Below are positions 34,122-42,803 of a stretch of DNA of 60,853 nt, in pieces. Source of the DNA: JAIVHA01 sp965367295. Lineage in GTDB: Bacteria > Pseudomonadota > Gammaproteobacteria > DSM-19610. The notes under the pieces were generated by a model. The model did no database searches. It saw only the letters and a list, made by a program, of their open reading frames with translations, and was not told where the DNA came from. The DNA lies in contig CBDUHN010000015.1 of NCBI GenBank assembly GCA_965367295.1, positions 1-60,853 of the forward strand. Direction: 5' to 3'. The stretch's first letter is position 1. Every line of letters starts with the position of its first letter. A program made the translations under genes and the position numbers.

Positions 34122-34520
34122 TTCATCATGCTCACACGGACAGGGAACATGGAGGTTTCTGTAGCACCCTGCCTCGCGGCAGGAGGGATTTGGTTTGAAA
34201 TGGATGCGGTCCCGGACGTGAACCGGTCAAAAAAACCAGGGTTGATGGAGTTGCCGGGCCGACATCAGGCCCGGGAGCCGACCCTTACGCCTGAGACACC
34301 CCTGATGAGTTTCCGAATCGTCCTTCCGGCGTCCCCCGGTGAGGCACAAAGTGTTCCTGGCAGGCAGGCTGGAATCCAGGAAACGCGTAGCGATGAATGC
34401 CGGATCACATCCGGCATGACGAATGCACCAGGGCTTCTTTAATAGTAATCGGCGAATCATCAAACGCAAGCCGGACCCGCGTGTGGTTGCCAGGGGTCTG
34501 GCTGTAAACCCGGATGGCGC
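34122..34520. other. Intergenic repeat-bearing region between VTT and photolyase genes
   Basis: Holds a perfect palindrome, ATGCCGGAT (34397-34405) with ATCCGGCAT (34409-34417) around CAC, next to a CTGGAATCCAGG-like stretch, as in common intergenic repeats of proteobacteria. The 80-codon minus-strand frame across it looks like translated repeat DNA. No gene called. Confidence 0.6.
34397..34417. repeat. Intergenic 9-base-arm palindrome
   Basis: Perfect inverted repeat ATGCCGGAT / ATCCGGCAT with loop CAC, in a typical REP-like setting between convergently read flanks; it may serve as a bidirectional terminator, though no T-run follows. Confidence 0.6.
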
Positions 34521-35975
34521 TCAGGTGCGTGTCTGTTTCACCTGGTCCCAGGCCGTCAGCGCCTGCTTGCGACTGGCCTGCAGGTCCACCAGTGGTTGCG
34601 GGTAATCGATGCCGAGCCGGATTCCGGCATCGGCCAGTATGGCTGGATCGGCGGACCAGGGCTGGTGAATCCAGCGGTTTTCGAGTCGTTCCAGTTCGGG
34701 GACCCAGCGCCGCACATAGATGCCGGCCTTATCGAATTTTTCACCCTGCAACACCGGATTGAAGATGCGGAAGTAGGGCGCGGCATCGACACCGCTACCG
34801 GCGGTCCATTGCCAGCCCATGCTGTTGTTGGCAAGGTCGGCATCGACCAGCGTATCCCAGAACCAGCGGGCGCCTTCCTGCCAGGGAATGAGCAGGTTCT
34901 TGGTGAGGAAGGACGCGGCGATCATGCGCACGCGGTTATGCATATAGCCGGTGGCCCATAATTCGCGCATGCCGGCATCCACGATCGGGATGCCGGTCCG
35001 GCCCCGCTGCCAGCGATTCAGCATCTCAGCATATTTCGTACGCCAGGGCAGGCGTGCAAAACGGGGGTCCAGCGGTTGCAGGCTGGTGTGCGGGAAATGA
35101 TAGAGGATGTGGTGGCTGAATTCGCGCCAGGCGATCTGGCGCTGGTAGCCTTCACTTGCCGCGATGATGCCGGGGGTTTTGTTTTCCGCCGTCCACTGCG
35201 CAAGCCGGTGCCAGATCTGCAGCGGGCTGATTTCACCGAAATGCATATGCGCGGAGAGCCTCGAGGTGCCGGTTATTGCGGGGATATCGCGGTCTACCGC
35301 GTAGTCGAGCAAGCGGTCATCGCAAAACCGGTGCAATGCATGCCAGGCACCGTCTTCGCCCGGTTGCCACTGGGGGTAAAACGATTTGTCCCATGGGATG
35401 GTGGGTAGTAATTCCAGTGAATCAATGGGTATGGACCCGGGCGCTATGGCCGAATCGAAGGCCGGCAGTCTCTGCGGGTGGGGGCTGAGGCTGCGCGCCG
35501 GCCCCAGGTTCTGCAGAGTCTTCCAGAAAGGCGTGAACACGCGATAGGGGGTGCCGTCTTTTTTCAGTAGTTGCCAGGGCTCACGTAACAGTGCCGCACT
35601 ATGGCTGCTAACGTGGCACCCCTGCTGGCTTAGCGCTTCCTTGATGCGTTTGTCGCGCGCTATCCATGCAGGTTCATAGGCGCGATTCCACGCCACACGG
35701 TCTGCCCGTGTCTGTTGTAATAATCCTGGCAGGATGGTTTCCGGATTGCCCTGCAACAGCAGCAGGTCGCTGCCGTTTTGTTGCAGGGATTGTTTCAGCG
35801 CCAACAGGCTGTGGTGCAGCCACCAGGCACTTGCGGCGCCCAATGGCCAGTTCTCATCCGGTTCGTCATGGATATATACCGGTATGGGAGTGTAACCCTC
35901 GCCAAGGAGGGCCTGCAGGGCCGGATTGTCCGTCAGGCGCAGGTCGCGGCGAAACCAGAGTATGGCCGTTGGCAT
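34521..35975 (-). CDS. phrB: Deoxyribodipyrimidine photolyase
   Basis: 484 residues, the standard size of class I CPD photolyase. N-terminal antenna domain (W-F-R-R-D-L-R-L-T-D-N-P-A-L) and a C-terminal FAD domain with W-R-E-F-S-H-H, D-A-G-M-R-E-L-W-A-T-G-Y-M-H-N-R-V-R-M and D-A-D-L-A-N-N-S-M-G-W-Q-W. Reverses UV-made pyrimidine dimers using blue light. About 190 bases upstream lies an array of 11-base repeats resembling a CarH/LitR operator, which would make the gene light-induced. Confidence 0.96.
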   Translation of the reverse strand: MPTAILWFRRDLRLTDNPALQALLGEGYTPIPVYIHDEPDENWPLGAASAWWLHHSLLALKQSLQQNGSDLLLLQGNPETILPGLLQQTRADRVAWNRAYEPAWIARDKRIKEALSQQGCHVSSHSAALLREPWQLLKKDGTPYRVFTPFWKTLQNLGPARSLSPHPQRLPAFDSAIAPGSIPIDSLELLPTIPWDKSFYPQWQPGEDGAWHALHRFCDDRLLDYAVDRDIPAITGTSRLSAHMHFGEISPLQIWHRLAQWTAENKTPGIIAASEGYQRQIAWREFSHHILYHFPHTSLQPLDPRFARLPWRTKYAEMLNRWQRGRTGIPIVDAGMRELWATGYMHNRVRMIAASFLTKNLLIPWQEGARWFWDTLVDADLANNSMGWQWTAGSGVDAAPYFRIFNPVLQGEKFDKAGIYVRRWVPELERLENRWIHQPWSADPAILADAGIRLGIDYPQPLVDLQASRKQALTAWDQVKQTRT

Positions 35976-36165
35976 GTCAGTGGGTGTGACTGACCGGCAG
36001 TCGGCTGCCGATCAGTCGCAAGCCAATCGACTGCGACACCGGGGTTTTCCTGTCCATGAATAGCGGGGGATGGACATGCGTCGTCAGGGCGGCCATGGGG
36101 GTGGGCCGTAAATCCGCGGCGGGGGGCGTGCTGTGCTGGCGAGCTGGTGGGGGCATGGGCTGGCT

Positions 36166-36193
36166 CGTACAGGAAATGTACAAAAATTGTACA
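36166..36193. promoter_or_regulatory. Three 11-bp-spaced GTACA repeats, CarH/LitR-like operator
   Basis: GTACA occurs at 36167-36171, 36178-36182 and 36189-36193, exactly 11 bases apart; the last two are full TGTACA sites. Tandem 11-bp repeats with an ACA core are the binding pattern of B12-dependent MerR-family photoreceptors (CarH/LitR), and TGTACA sites control photolyase genes in some proteobacteria. A possible promoter, TTGTAC (36187-36192) with TGTAAG (36210-36215), reads rightward. The array lies between phrB and the Sel1 gene. Confidence 0.65.
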
Positions 36194-36274
36194 GTTGCGC
36201 ACCGGTAAATGTAAGTCGACCTGCCGGGCGTGGTCATCGGCTATGCTTGGGGCAGGTACCGGCATGGAATTTTG

Positions 36275-36658
36275 ATGATGATTGATATGAGTGCGTTGAT
36301 CCTGCTCAGGAATGATCCCGGGGTGGCGGCCGAGATGCTGGTTGCGGCACGGGCGGGGAATGTGGATGCCCAGTATGGTATGGGATTGATTTATGCCGAG
36401 GGGCGGGGTGTGGAGCAGGACGAGGCCCTATCGTTTTACTGGCTGAGCCGTGCCATCGAACAGGGGGATGAGGATGCGCGTACCCTGCTGCATGTCATTA
36501 CCGCCACCATGACGTCCCGGCAATTCGAGGTAGCCGATCAATTGTTGGAGGACTACCGCACCAGCGGAGGGCCGGCACTGCGGGCGCTACGCAAGCGGCG
36601 CAGGAATCGCGCTGGCAATGGCGGTTCGCACTGGGAATGCCTGCGCCGGCAGAGATGA
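36275..36658 (+). CDS. Small Sel1-repeat protein
   Basis: 127 residues from the ATG at 36275. One clear Sel1 unit (A-Q-Y-G-M-G-L-I-Y-A-E-G-R-G-V-E-Q-D-E-A) and a flanking helical pair, then a basic C-terminus. No signal peptide. Its start lies 82 bases from the CarH-like array, so it may share light control with phrB. Function unknown. Confidence 0.7.
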   Translation: MMIDMSALILLRNDPGVAAEMLVAARAGNVDAQYGMGLIYAEGRGVEQDEALSFYWLSRAIEQGDEDARTLLHVITATMTSRQFEVADQLLEDYRTSGGPALRALRKRRRNRAGNGGSHWECLRRQR

Positions 36659-36670
36659 AGTGGCCCGGTA

Positions 36671-36952
36671 CTATGCCAGCCGCTTGCCCGCCAGGGTCGG
36701 TACCTTGTCGACCCGGGTTTCCAGTTTCAGGTAACTGACCAGGCGCACACTGCCGTCATTATGCAGGGCTTCGTGAATGTCGCCCACCACCGCGAGGATA
36801 TCGCTCAGGTTGCCTTCAATATTGGTACCCGAGGCGTGGGTCTCGATGATGAAGTCATGTCCCTGCAGCAGTTCAATCACACGGGTGATCTCCTTGCGCA
36901 CGGAAACCCCGTTGCCGATGGGGACGACCTGTAATTCGGCGGTTGCTTGCAT
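36671..36952 (-). CDS. MTH1187-family thiamine-binding protein
   Basis: 93 residues from the ATG at 36952. Ferredoxin-like fold family (DUF77): L-Q-V-V-P-I-G-N-G-V-S-V-R-K-E-I-T-R-V-I-E-L-L, then H-A-S-G-T-N-I-E-G and V-G-D-I-H-E-A-L-H. Family members bind thiamine or a related pyrimidine in a tetramer. It lies downstream of the DUF1501-like gene on the same strand, with a 104-base gap, so it is probably separate. Confidence 0.88.
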   Translation of the reverse strand: MQATAELQVVPIGNGVSVRKEITRVIELLQGHDFIIETHASGTNIEGNLSDILAVVGDIHEALHNDGSVRLVSYLKLETRVDKVPTLAGKRLA

Positions 36953-37056
36953 GGTTATGGAACCGGTTGGCCAGGGAAGGCAAAGGATAACGGCTGGCCG
37001 CGACGGATGCCAGGTGTCGCACATCACGCCCGGTGGCCGGACAGGGTCAACGGGTC

Positions 37057-38664
37057 CTAGAAAGTTCCCGTCACGATCGGGGCGAAGGCCGTCAGGCGGT
37101 CGATGACACTGCTGTCGGCGTTCATCAGGCCGGCCAGTTTGCGGTTCGGGTTGCTGTAGCTGCCCTGTTCACCGTGCAGCGCCAGGTAGTTGAGCGTCAC
37201 CACTTCGGCCAGCAGGTTGACGTTGTTGGCGGAGAGCTCGCTGGCGGTTTCCACCGAGCCATCGGGCCGGAACCAGCCCAACTGGCGATGACGCTCCTGC
37301 TCCTCGGGAGTCCCGCCCAGCAGTGTGGGCGGCCCGCCAAAGGGGTTGTAGACCAGGAAGAAGGCGGCGGCGGTGGAAGAGTTGTCACCGGTCCACACGC
37401 CCTTGTCACCACCGTCCATCGAAGTATCGATCATGCCATTGCTGGCCACCGAGCCATCGCTGAACACATAGAGCATCAGCGGCACTCCCTTGCGCGCGGC
37501 ATATTCGAGACAGGCACCCATGCAGCGACCGGCGCGCAGATCACGTAATTCGCCGGTGGCGCGATCACCGGTATGGTAGTCGTAGCCGCCGAGGGTGATG
37601 GTGCCGGCACCGGCATGGCCATCGATGACCATTTTCATTACTGAAGCGGTCTTGCGGAATTCGCTGTCGCTGTTGAATTCGGCCACGCTGAAGATCCCGC
37701 CGGCGCCGACAATATCGGGGTCGGCGGCCGGGTCGAGCACAGCGGGGTTGGCATACTGGTCCACCAGATCGGCGCTGCGCACGTAGCCGCATTTCACCAG
37801 CAGTTTCTTGACCGCGTCGTTGGTGCCGAGCCCGGTGTCCACCTGATTCAGTTTGGATTCACTGATGCGCACCATGGATTCCATGACGCGCACGGCATCA
37901 TCCTGGCTCATGAGCGAGATCAGATCGCCGGTATCCACCATACCGGTGACATCGCTGGGCCGGTCCACCTTGGTGGGGCGTCTTTCCAGGTCGATCATGG
38001 TGGCGGGGGCCATGGAGTTGCCGCCGGAATCGGAACTGCGCGAGCCGATCAATGTAACCAGCCGGCCATCGACGCCGGCGTGATACATCCCGTACATGGG
38101 ATTGTGGGGGTTGTTGCCGGTGTCGTTTTCCGAACGCGCGGGAATCACCGCCCCGTTGATACTGCCGATGGCGGTGCCGGCGCGCTCGGTGATGCCGCGC
38201 AGAAAGGCGCTCTTGGAATGAAACGCCAGGCCCAGATCGGTGTTGATGTGGTCGCTGCCCGGATTATCGGGATCGGCCAGCGGCGGCAGCATGTCACCGG
38301 GGATACCCAGTTTGCTGTAACCCGCGGTGGTGAGGAAATCCAGCTGACCGCCGCGCTGACCAACCAGTACGTTGGAGCCGGCGATACTGGCGCCGCCGGC
38401 CAGGTCGATGCAGATGAAGGGTATCTTGCGGTCCACCGGTACGCTGATGGCGCATTCCACGTCGCGCATGTTCTGAATGTCCGCCGACAGGGCGGCCGCT
38501 ACGCTGCGCGGTAACCCGAGCAGGCTGAATAACGAGGGTGCGAGCACCGTGCCCATGCCGAAGCCGAGGCCCTGGGCCAGGAAATCGCGCCGCGTGACCG
38601 GGCGCTTGTGATCCGGGTGACGCAGGGGTTCGTCCGGTCGGAAGCTTTTGCGTTTCTTGAACAT
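37057..38664 (-). CDS. Tat-exported DUF1501-like protein
   Basis: 535 residues. A twin-arginine signal (T-R25-R26-D-F-L-A-Q-G-L-G-F-G-M-G) directs folded export. The mature part resembles DUF1501 proteins of the alkaline phosphatase/sulfatase superfamily: C-I-D-L-A-G-G-A-S near the start, G-G-Y-D-Y-H-T-G in the place of the usual G-G-W-D-x-H, and V-P-L-M-L-Y-V-F-S-D-G-S-V. In many bacteria DUF1501 genes sit beside cytochrome genes of DUF1549/1553/1588 type, as here. It ends the operon of two cytochrome genes. Cofactor and substrate unknown. Confidence 0.7.
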   Translation of the reverse strand: MFKKRKSFRPDEPLRHPDHKRPVTRRDFLAQGLGFGMGTVLAPSLFSLLGLPRSVAAALSADIQNMRDVECAISVPVDRKIPFICIDLAGGASIAGSNVLVGQRGGQLDFLTTAGYSKLGIPGDMLPPLADPDNPGSDHINTDLGLAFHSKSAFLRGITERAGTAIGSINGAVIPARSENDTGNNPHNPMYGMYHAGVDGRLVTLIGSRSSDSGGNSMAPATMIDLERRPTKVDRPSDVTGMVDTGDLISLMSQDDAVRVMESMVRISESKLNQVDTGLGTNDAVKKLLVKCGYVRSADLVDQYANPAVLDPAADPDIVGAGGIFSVAEFNSDSEFRKTASVMKMVIDGHAGAGTITLGGYDYHTGDRATGELRDLRAGRCMGACLEYAARKGVPLMLYVFSDGSVASNGMIDTSMDGGDKGVWTGDNSSTAAAFFLVYNPFGGPPTLLGGTPEEQERHRQLGWFRPDGSVETASELSANNVNLLAEVVTLNYLALHGEQGSYSNPNRKLAGLMNADSSVIDRLTAFAPIVTGTF

Positions 38665-38683
38665 GGCGAATCACTCGTGGGGT

Positions 38684-41290
38684 TTATTGCACCAGCATGG
38701 CGGCGCTGCCGAGCACGGCGGCACACATCGCCTTGACGATGGTGCGGGTGCGCTGGGCATCGCAGCTGGCGGGTACGGGGAATGGTTCCGGGTCGGGGCA
38801 GGTAGCACGCAGGCGGTCATACAGGCCGTCGCCAATGCCGTCGGTGTCATTGTCCGCGGCGTTGTTGAGTTCCAGCAGGATCCCGCCCTGGCTGGGGGCG
38901 CTGGTGATGTCCGTTGCCATACCGCCCGGCAGCCCGATCATGCGGTTGTAGAGATCGGTGGCGATATCGATCTGCCTGTCACCGCTGAACGCACTGTAGA
39001 CGTGGGCGTTGAAATCAAAACCCGCAATGCCCACCGCCTGGTCAAAGAAAGCCGTGCGCAGTCCGGCATCCTCGATCATGGCATTGCAATAGCTGATGGC
39101 CAGTTGGGTGATGCCCACCTGGTGGGAGGACACGAAGCCCTCGAAGGTTTCCGTGCTGGGCAGCTGTTGACGCACGGTGTTGTAGGTGGACTGTACGTTG
39201 GCCTCGGCCACACTCACCCCGGTCAGGGCGGCCATGGTGGCATTGATTTCATCGAAGGTACGCAGACCGATATCCGCGACCACACCCGGGGCGGGCAGCG
39301 GTGGCGGGGTCAGGTTGGTGGTTTCGGAGACGACATTGGTATTGCCGCCCAGGCGCTCGAAGGTCAGGAAGAACTCATCGGTGGCCGGGCCGTTTTCCAG
39401 CGCGATAATGGTGCCCAGCTCGGACAGCCGCTGGCCGCTGGCGGGATCATAGGCGCTGCCGCCGAGGCTGGTGGACAGGTTGCGATAGGCCTGGCCGACC
39501 ACCGCCTCCTTGCCGTTGATGCCGATGCGCATGCCCTCCAGGGTGATGCCACTGGGGGTCGCATCCGGATCAAGATTGATGAAGGTGGGCTGGTTGAACA
39601 GGTAGCTGTAGTTGTCGTACTGGCTCACCTCGAACATGATGAAACTCTGCGGCAGGCCGATGAGATCGGAGATGCCGAACAGCAGGAAGAATTTCTCGCC
39701 CACGCCCACGGTGAAGTTCTGCTGGATCTGCGCCTCGGTGAGGGCCCGGTTGTGAATGGCGACCATGCGGATGATGCCCTTCCACAGGCGATTGTTGGAT
39801 ACCTCGTTACCCAGCACCAGGGCGAAGCTGTCGTCCCAGTCATTGAGGTTGCCTGCGGAGGCTGGATCGACATCATCGGTAAACACGCCATTTACATACA
39901 GGCGCCGGCCGTTGACCGGGTCGAAGGTCGCCACCACGTGCTGCAGGGTGGCTTGCAGGTCCTCGTCGGCATCCGCGGTGGACAGGGCCGCTTCACCGTT
40001 GGCATCGGTGGTGCTGGAGCGATGCAGGAAATCGTAGTTGTACTGGGTCTGCCCCAGGGTGAAGTTGCGGCTGGTGGTACCGCCGGAATAGCTGATGATG
40101 CGCGCCGGGCCTTCCTGGGTGACGTTGGCCGGTGCAACCCAGGCCTCGATGCTGTATTCACCGGTGGCGGTGATCAGGTCGTGGAGTTTTTTACTGGTGG
40201 CGGTGGAACCCTGCGCCTTGCCGTCGATGATCTCGATGCCCCAGCCGCCGACCCAGTCGACGTTGCCGCTGAGGGTCAGGTTCAGTTCCGCGCCGACGCG
40301 GCTGGTGTCGAGGGCGATGTTGCCGCTGCCGGTCTTGAATTCATACAGGGCGATGATATCGCTTTCGTGGCGGTTGCCACCGGCAGCCACCACACCATCC
40401 ACCAGTCGTACCGCATTGCTGAACACCAGCGGGGCGCTGACCGTGTCGAGCGTCAGCGTGTCGGCGAAATCCTGGATCGCCGCACGCATGGTGCTGGCGT
40501 CATTGGTGCAGTCGCTCCAGCAGTTGTGGAACTCGCTGCCGAGCCGCACCACCAGCCGCGAGTTGGCCGGGTTGTTGAGGTCGATTTTTGATTTGGCCGC
40601 CTCATAGGCATCGTCCTGGTTGTCGCTGGCGAAGAAGGGGGATTGGGGGGTGGCCGAATCCTCCTTGTGACAACCGGCGCAGTTGGCGGTCAGGACCGGC
40701 CAGACATGGGTGGCAAAGCCGCCGGAGCCGGCCGGGAAGGCCAGGGTCGATCCCGGTGGGTTCTGCGGTGGTGCCACCAGGGGGATCTGTCGTCCGCTAC
40801 CGCCCGAGATGCCATTGGCCCAGTCCTCGATGTAGGAGGCAATCAGGGTGGCGCAGGCGGCATTGCTGGGCAGCCAGCAGTTGTGTCCACCGCCCACCTT
40901 CTCCGCCAGGCGGGAACTTGCCGGAGCATCCAGGTTCACCAGTGAGGTGACGGCGGCGTAGGCGGCGTTGACATCGTCCTGCCGCACGAAGGGCGGGTCC
41001 TGCAGGCTCACGTAGACGGCCCCTTTTTTAACGGCAATATGACAGCTGCCACAGCGGTTGCTGGCGCGCAGTGGTTCCCAGACATTGACCTGAAAGGCGC
41101 GGATGTCATCGGTCAGGGCATTGGGGCCACTGTAGCCCGCTGTCGTTACGCTGCCGTTGTTCTCGGTGACGGGATTGGTTTCGGTTTCCGCACCACCTCC
41201 GCAGGCCGATAACACCAGGCTGAGCAGCAGGGTGGACAGCCAGCCGGAAAGGCCTTGCAGCGAAAATGCACGTGATTCAGTCAATGACAT
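38684..41290 (-). CDS. Lipoprotein with two heme c sites and a LamG-like domain
   Basis: 868 residues from the ATG at 41290; an earlier start would overlap the upstream gene. Lipoprotein signal ends L-S-A-C30-G-G-G. Two CxxCH sites (C80-G-S-C-H, C204-A-G-C-H) occur in repeated modules that also hold a second conserved H-N-C-W block. A concanavalin/LamG-type domain follows (~325-520: Y-S-I-E-A-W-V-A-P-A-N, R-R-L-Y-V-N-G-V-F). The C-terminal 300 residues are all-helical, unassigned. Outer-membrane-anchored electron carrier with a sugar- or protein-binding module. Lies between the DUF1588-like cytochrome and the DUF1501-like gene. Confidence 0.78.
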   Translation of the reverse strand: MSLTESRAFSLQGLSGWLSTLLLSLVLSACGGGAETETNPVTENNGSVTTAGYSGPNALTDDIRAFQVNVWEPLRASNRCGSCHIAVKKGAVYVSLQDPPFVRQDDVNAAYAAVTSLVNLDAPASSRLAEKVGGGHNCWLPSNAACATLIASYIEDWANGISGGSGRQIPLVAPPQNPPGSTLAFPAGSGGFATHVWPVLTANCAGCHKEDSATPQSPFFASDNQDDAYEAAKSKIDLNNPANSRLVVRLGSEFHNCWSDCTNDASTMRAAIQDFADTLTLDTVSAPLVFSNAVRLVDGVVAAGGNRHESDIIALYEFKTGSGNIALDTSRVGAELNLTLSGNVDWVGGWGIEIIDGKAQGSTATSKKLHDLITATGEYSIEAWVAPANVTQEGPARIISYSGGTTSRNFTLGQTQYNYDFLHRSSTTDANGEAALSTADADEDLQATLQHVVATFDPVNGRRLYVNGVFTDDVDPASAGNLNDWDDSFALVLGNEVSNNRLWKGIIRMVAIHNRALTEAQIQQNFTVGVGEKFFLLFGISDLIGLPQSFIMFEVSQYDNYSYLFNQPTFINLDPDATPSGITLEGMRIGINGKEAVVGQAYRNLSTSLGGSAYDPASGQRLSELGTIIALENGPATDEFFLTFERLGGNTNVVSETTNLTPPPLPAPGVVADIGLRTFDEINATMAALTGVSVAEANVQSTYNTVRQQLPSTETFEGFVSSHQVGITQLAISYCNAMIEDAGLRTAFFDQAVGIAGFDFNAHVYSAFSGDRQIDIATDLYNRMIGLPGGMATDITSAPSQGGILLELNNAADNDTDGIGDGLYDRLRATCPDPEPFPVPASCDAQRTRTIVKAMCAAVLGSAAMLVQ

Positions 41291-41315
41291 GGAACGTCCC
41301 TCTGTGCGGCGCATA

Positions 41316-42563
41316 TCAGTTGCCCATGCACTGGGTGGCGGCTTGTGCAAACACCGGTTTCAGCTTGTATTCCGTGGTGAAGGTGGTGACCAGGGGGTTC
41401 AGTTCGCCCTGCGTGGGATCGCGCAGGCACACGGTACGGAACACCTTGGTGGCCTGGCAGCGGGCAAAGGCATCGCTCTGCGCCAGTTCCTGGCCAAGGG
41501 ATTTCGCGCCATTGCCACTGCCATTGGGTGCGGCGGGGGACCAGCCGAGATAGCCATTGGGACCGACCCGCCAGTAGTTGTCCCAGTGGTCGTCCGGGGT
41601 TACATAGCCTTGTTTGAAGTTGTCGGCATTGATCAGGTACTTGGGTTGTACGCTACCCTGCGTGTACACCAGCCTGCCCAGCGTTTCATCGAAGTCGTAG
41701 TAGGCAAAGGCCTGCGCCATGGGGTCCATGCCACTGTGACAGCCGACGCAGGAGTTCATGAAGATACGGCTGTCTCCGCCGGGACTGCGCGATATGTCCT
41801 GGCGGACACGGTCGGGCGCGCGCGAGTTGTCCTTCAGCGGTTCGAGATCGGTGCACAGGTGATTCATTAATGTGAAGCGGAACATGGCCCGATTGGTACC
41901 GTCGATGAAGAATGCCTCGGCGGCTGCGCGGGTGGTCATGATCCCGGCAGTGGCGGCAGCGGGGATATCGGTCATGACGGACTGGGCTCGTGGCACCAGG
42001 GACTGTTTGAGATCGATCCCCTGGTTTTCCAGGGCTTCATAGTGATCATTGTTGGTCATGGAGTAGGCGGGAATACCGCTGAGCGCAGGGTCGCCGATGT
42101 AGACCAGGTCAGCCGAGAGTACCTGCGTGAAGGGCACATCATCGCGCACCATGCCGATGATGGTGGCGGTGTAGTCATTGAGGGGGGCAAACACCGTCTG
42201 GTCGCGATTGGTCCAGGGTGTGGCGAAATTCTTCAGGGTGACATCATAGAAGTTGCGATTGTCCATGGCGCGATAGGCGGCACTGATCGTATCGGAATTG
42301 AGGATGTCTTCCTCCATCAGGTCCAGCACGGTTCTGGCTGGCGCCGCGACCACTTCCTCCGTAGGGGGAACTCCGGCCAACCGGTCATGTATGCGTTTGG
42401 CCTGGCGACGTTCCAGCTCACCGGCATATACGGGGCCACTCACCAGGCTGATGACTACTGTACCCAGCAATGTCCATGCCGCAGATCTGCAGTACCGGGC
42501 CGGGGAGGTTCCTGTAGTACGTGGCCGGTCTGTTGTCGTCATGTCAGTGGTCCTGCTTTCCAT
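41316..42563 (-). CDS. Exported mono-heme cytochrome with DUF1588/DUF1585-like end
   Basis: 415 residues from the ATG at 42563, which has AGAGG about 8 bases before it. Signal sequence (W-T-L-L-G-T-V-V-I-S-L-V-S-G-P-V-Y-A). The segment A-G-I-M-T-T-R ... C272-V-G-C-H-S-G-M-D-P-M-A-Q-A-F matches the C-x-x-C-H-x-x-M-D-P heme block of DUF1588/DUF1585 proteins. One heme. First gene of a three-gene minus-strand operon, divergent from the HzsA-like gene. Confidence 0.75.
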   Translation of the reverse strand: MESRTTDMTTTDRPRTTGTSPARYCRSAAWTLLGTVVISLVSGPVYAGELERRQAKRIHDRLAGVPPTEEVVAAPARTVLDLMEEDILNSDTISAAYRAMDNRNFYDVTLKNFATPWTNRDQTVFAPLNDYTATIIGMVRDDVPFTQVLSADLVYIGDPALSGIPAYSMTNNDHYEALENQGIDLKQSLVPRAQSVMTDIPAAATAGIMTTRAAAEAFFIDGTNRAMFRFTLMNHLCTDLEPLKDNSRAPDRVRQDISRSPGGDSRIFMNSCVGCHSGMDPMAQAFAYYDFDETLGRLVYTQGSVQPKYLINADNFKQGYVTPDDHWDNYWRVGPNGYLGWSPAAPNGSGNGAKSLGQELAQSDAFARCQATKVFRTVCLRDPTQGELNPLVTTFTTEYKLKPVFAQAATQCMGN

Positions 42564-42803
42564 ACTGTCGCCTCTTGTGCCTTTCGATACCGCTGCATGC
42601 CATGTGCAACCGGGTGGTTTCCCGGTGTGCATAGTGCAAATCAATCAGAGCTGGAATTCTGTGACCCGGTTCTTGGTTATGGGTCATGCCGACGATTTAT
42701 AGTGCTACGCAACGAAACGCGCTGATCAATAGGAAGCAAAGGATCACGCCGGCATGAGCTGTCGCCATGCTGCGACAATGTAATCTGCAAGGGGGCTGAT
42801 GAA

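Noticed and set aside
34227..34469. 80-codon minus-strand frame between VTT and photolyase genes
   Set aside because: It spans the ATGCCGGAT palindrome and reads as translated repeat DNA; no ribosome site.
38648..40591. 647-codon open frame on the plus strand opposite the LamG/heme lipoprotein
   Set aside because: Low-complexity Gly/Val/Ala/Asp composition and no ribosome site; the minus strand encodes lipobox, heme sites and LamG strands.
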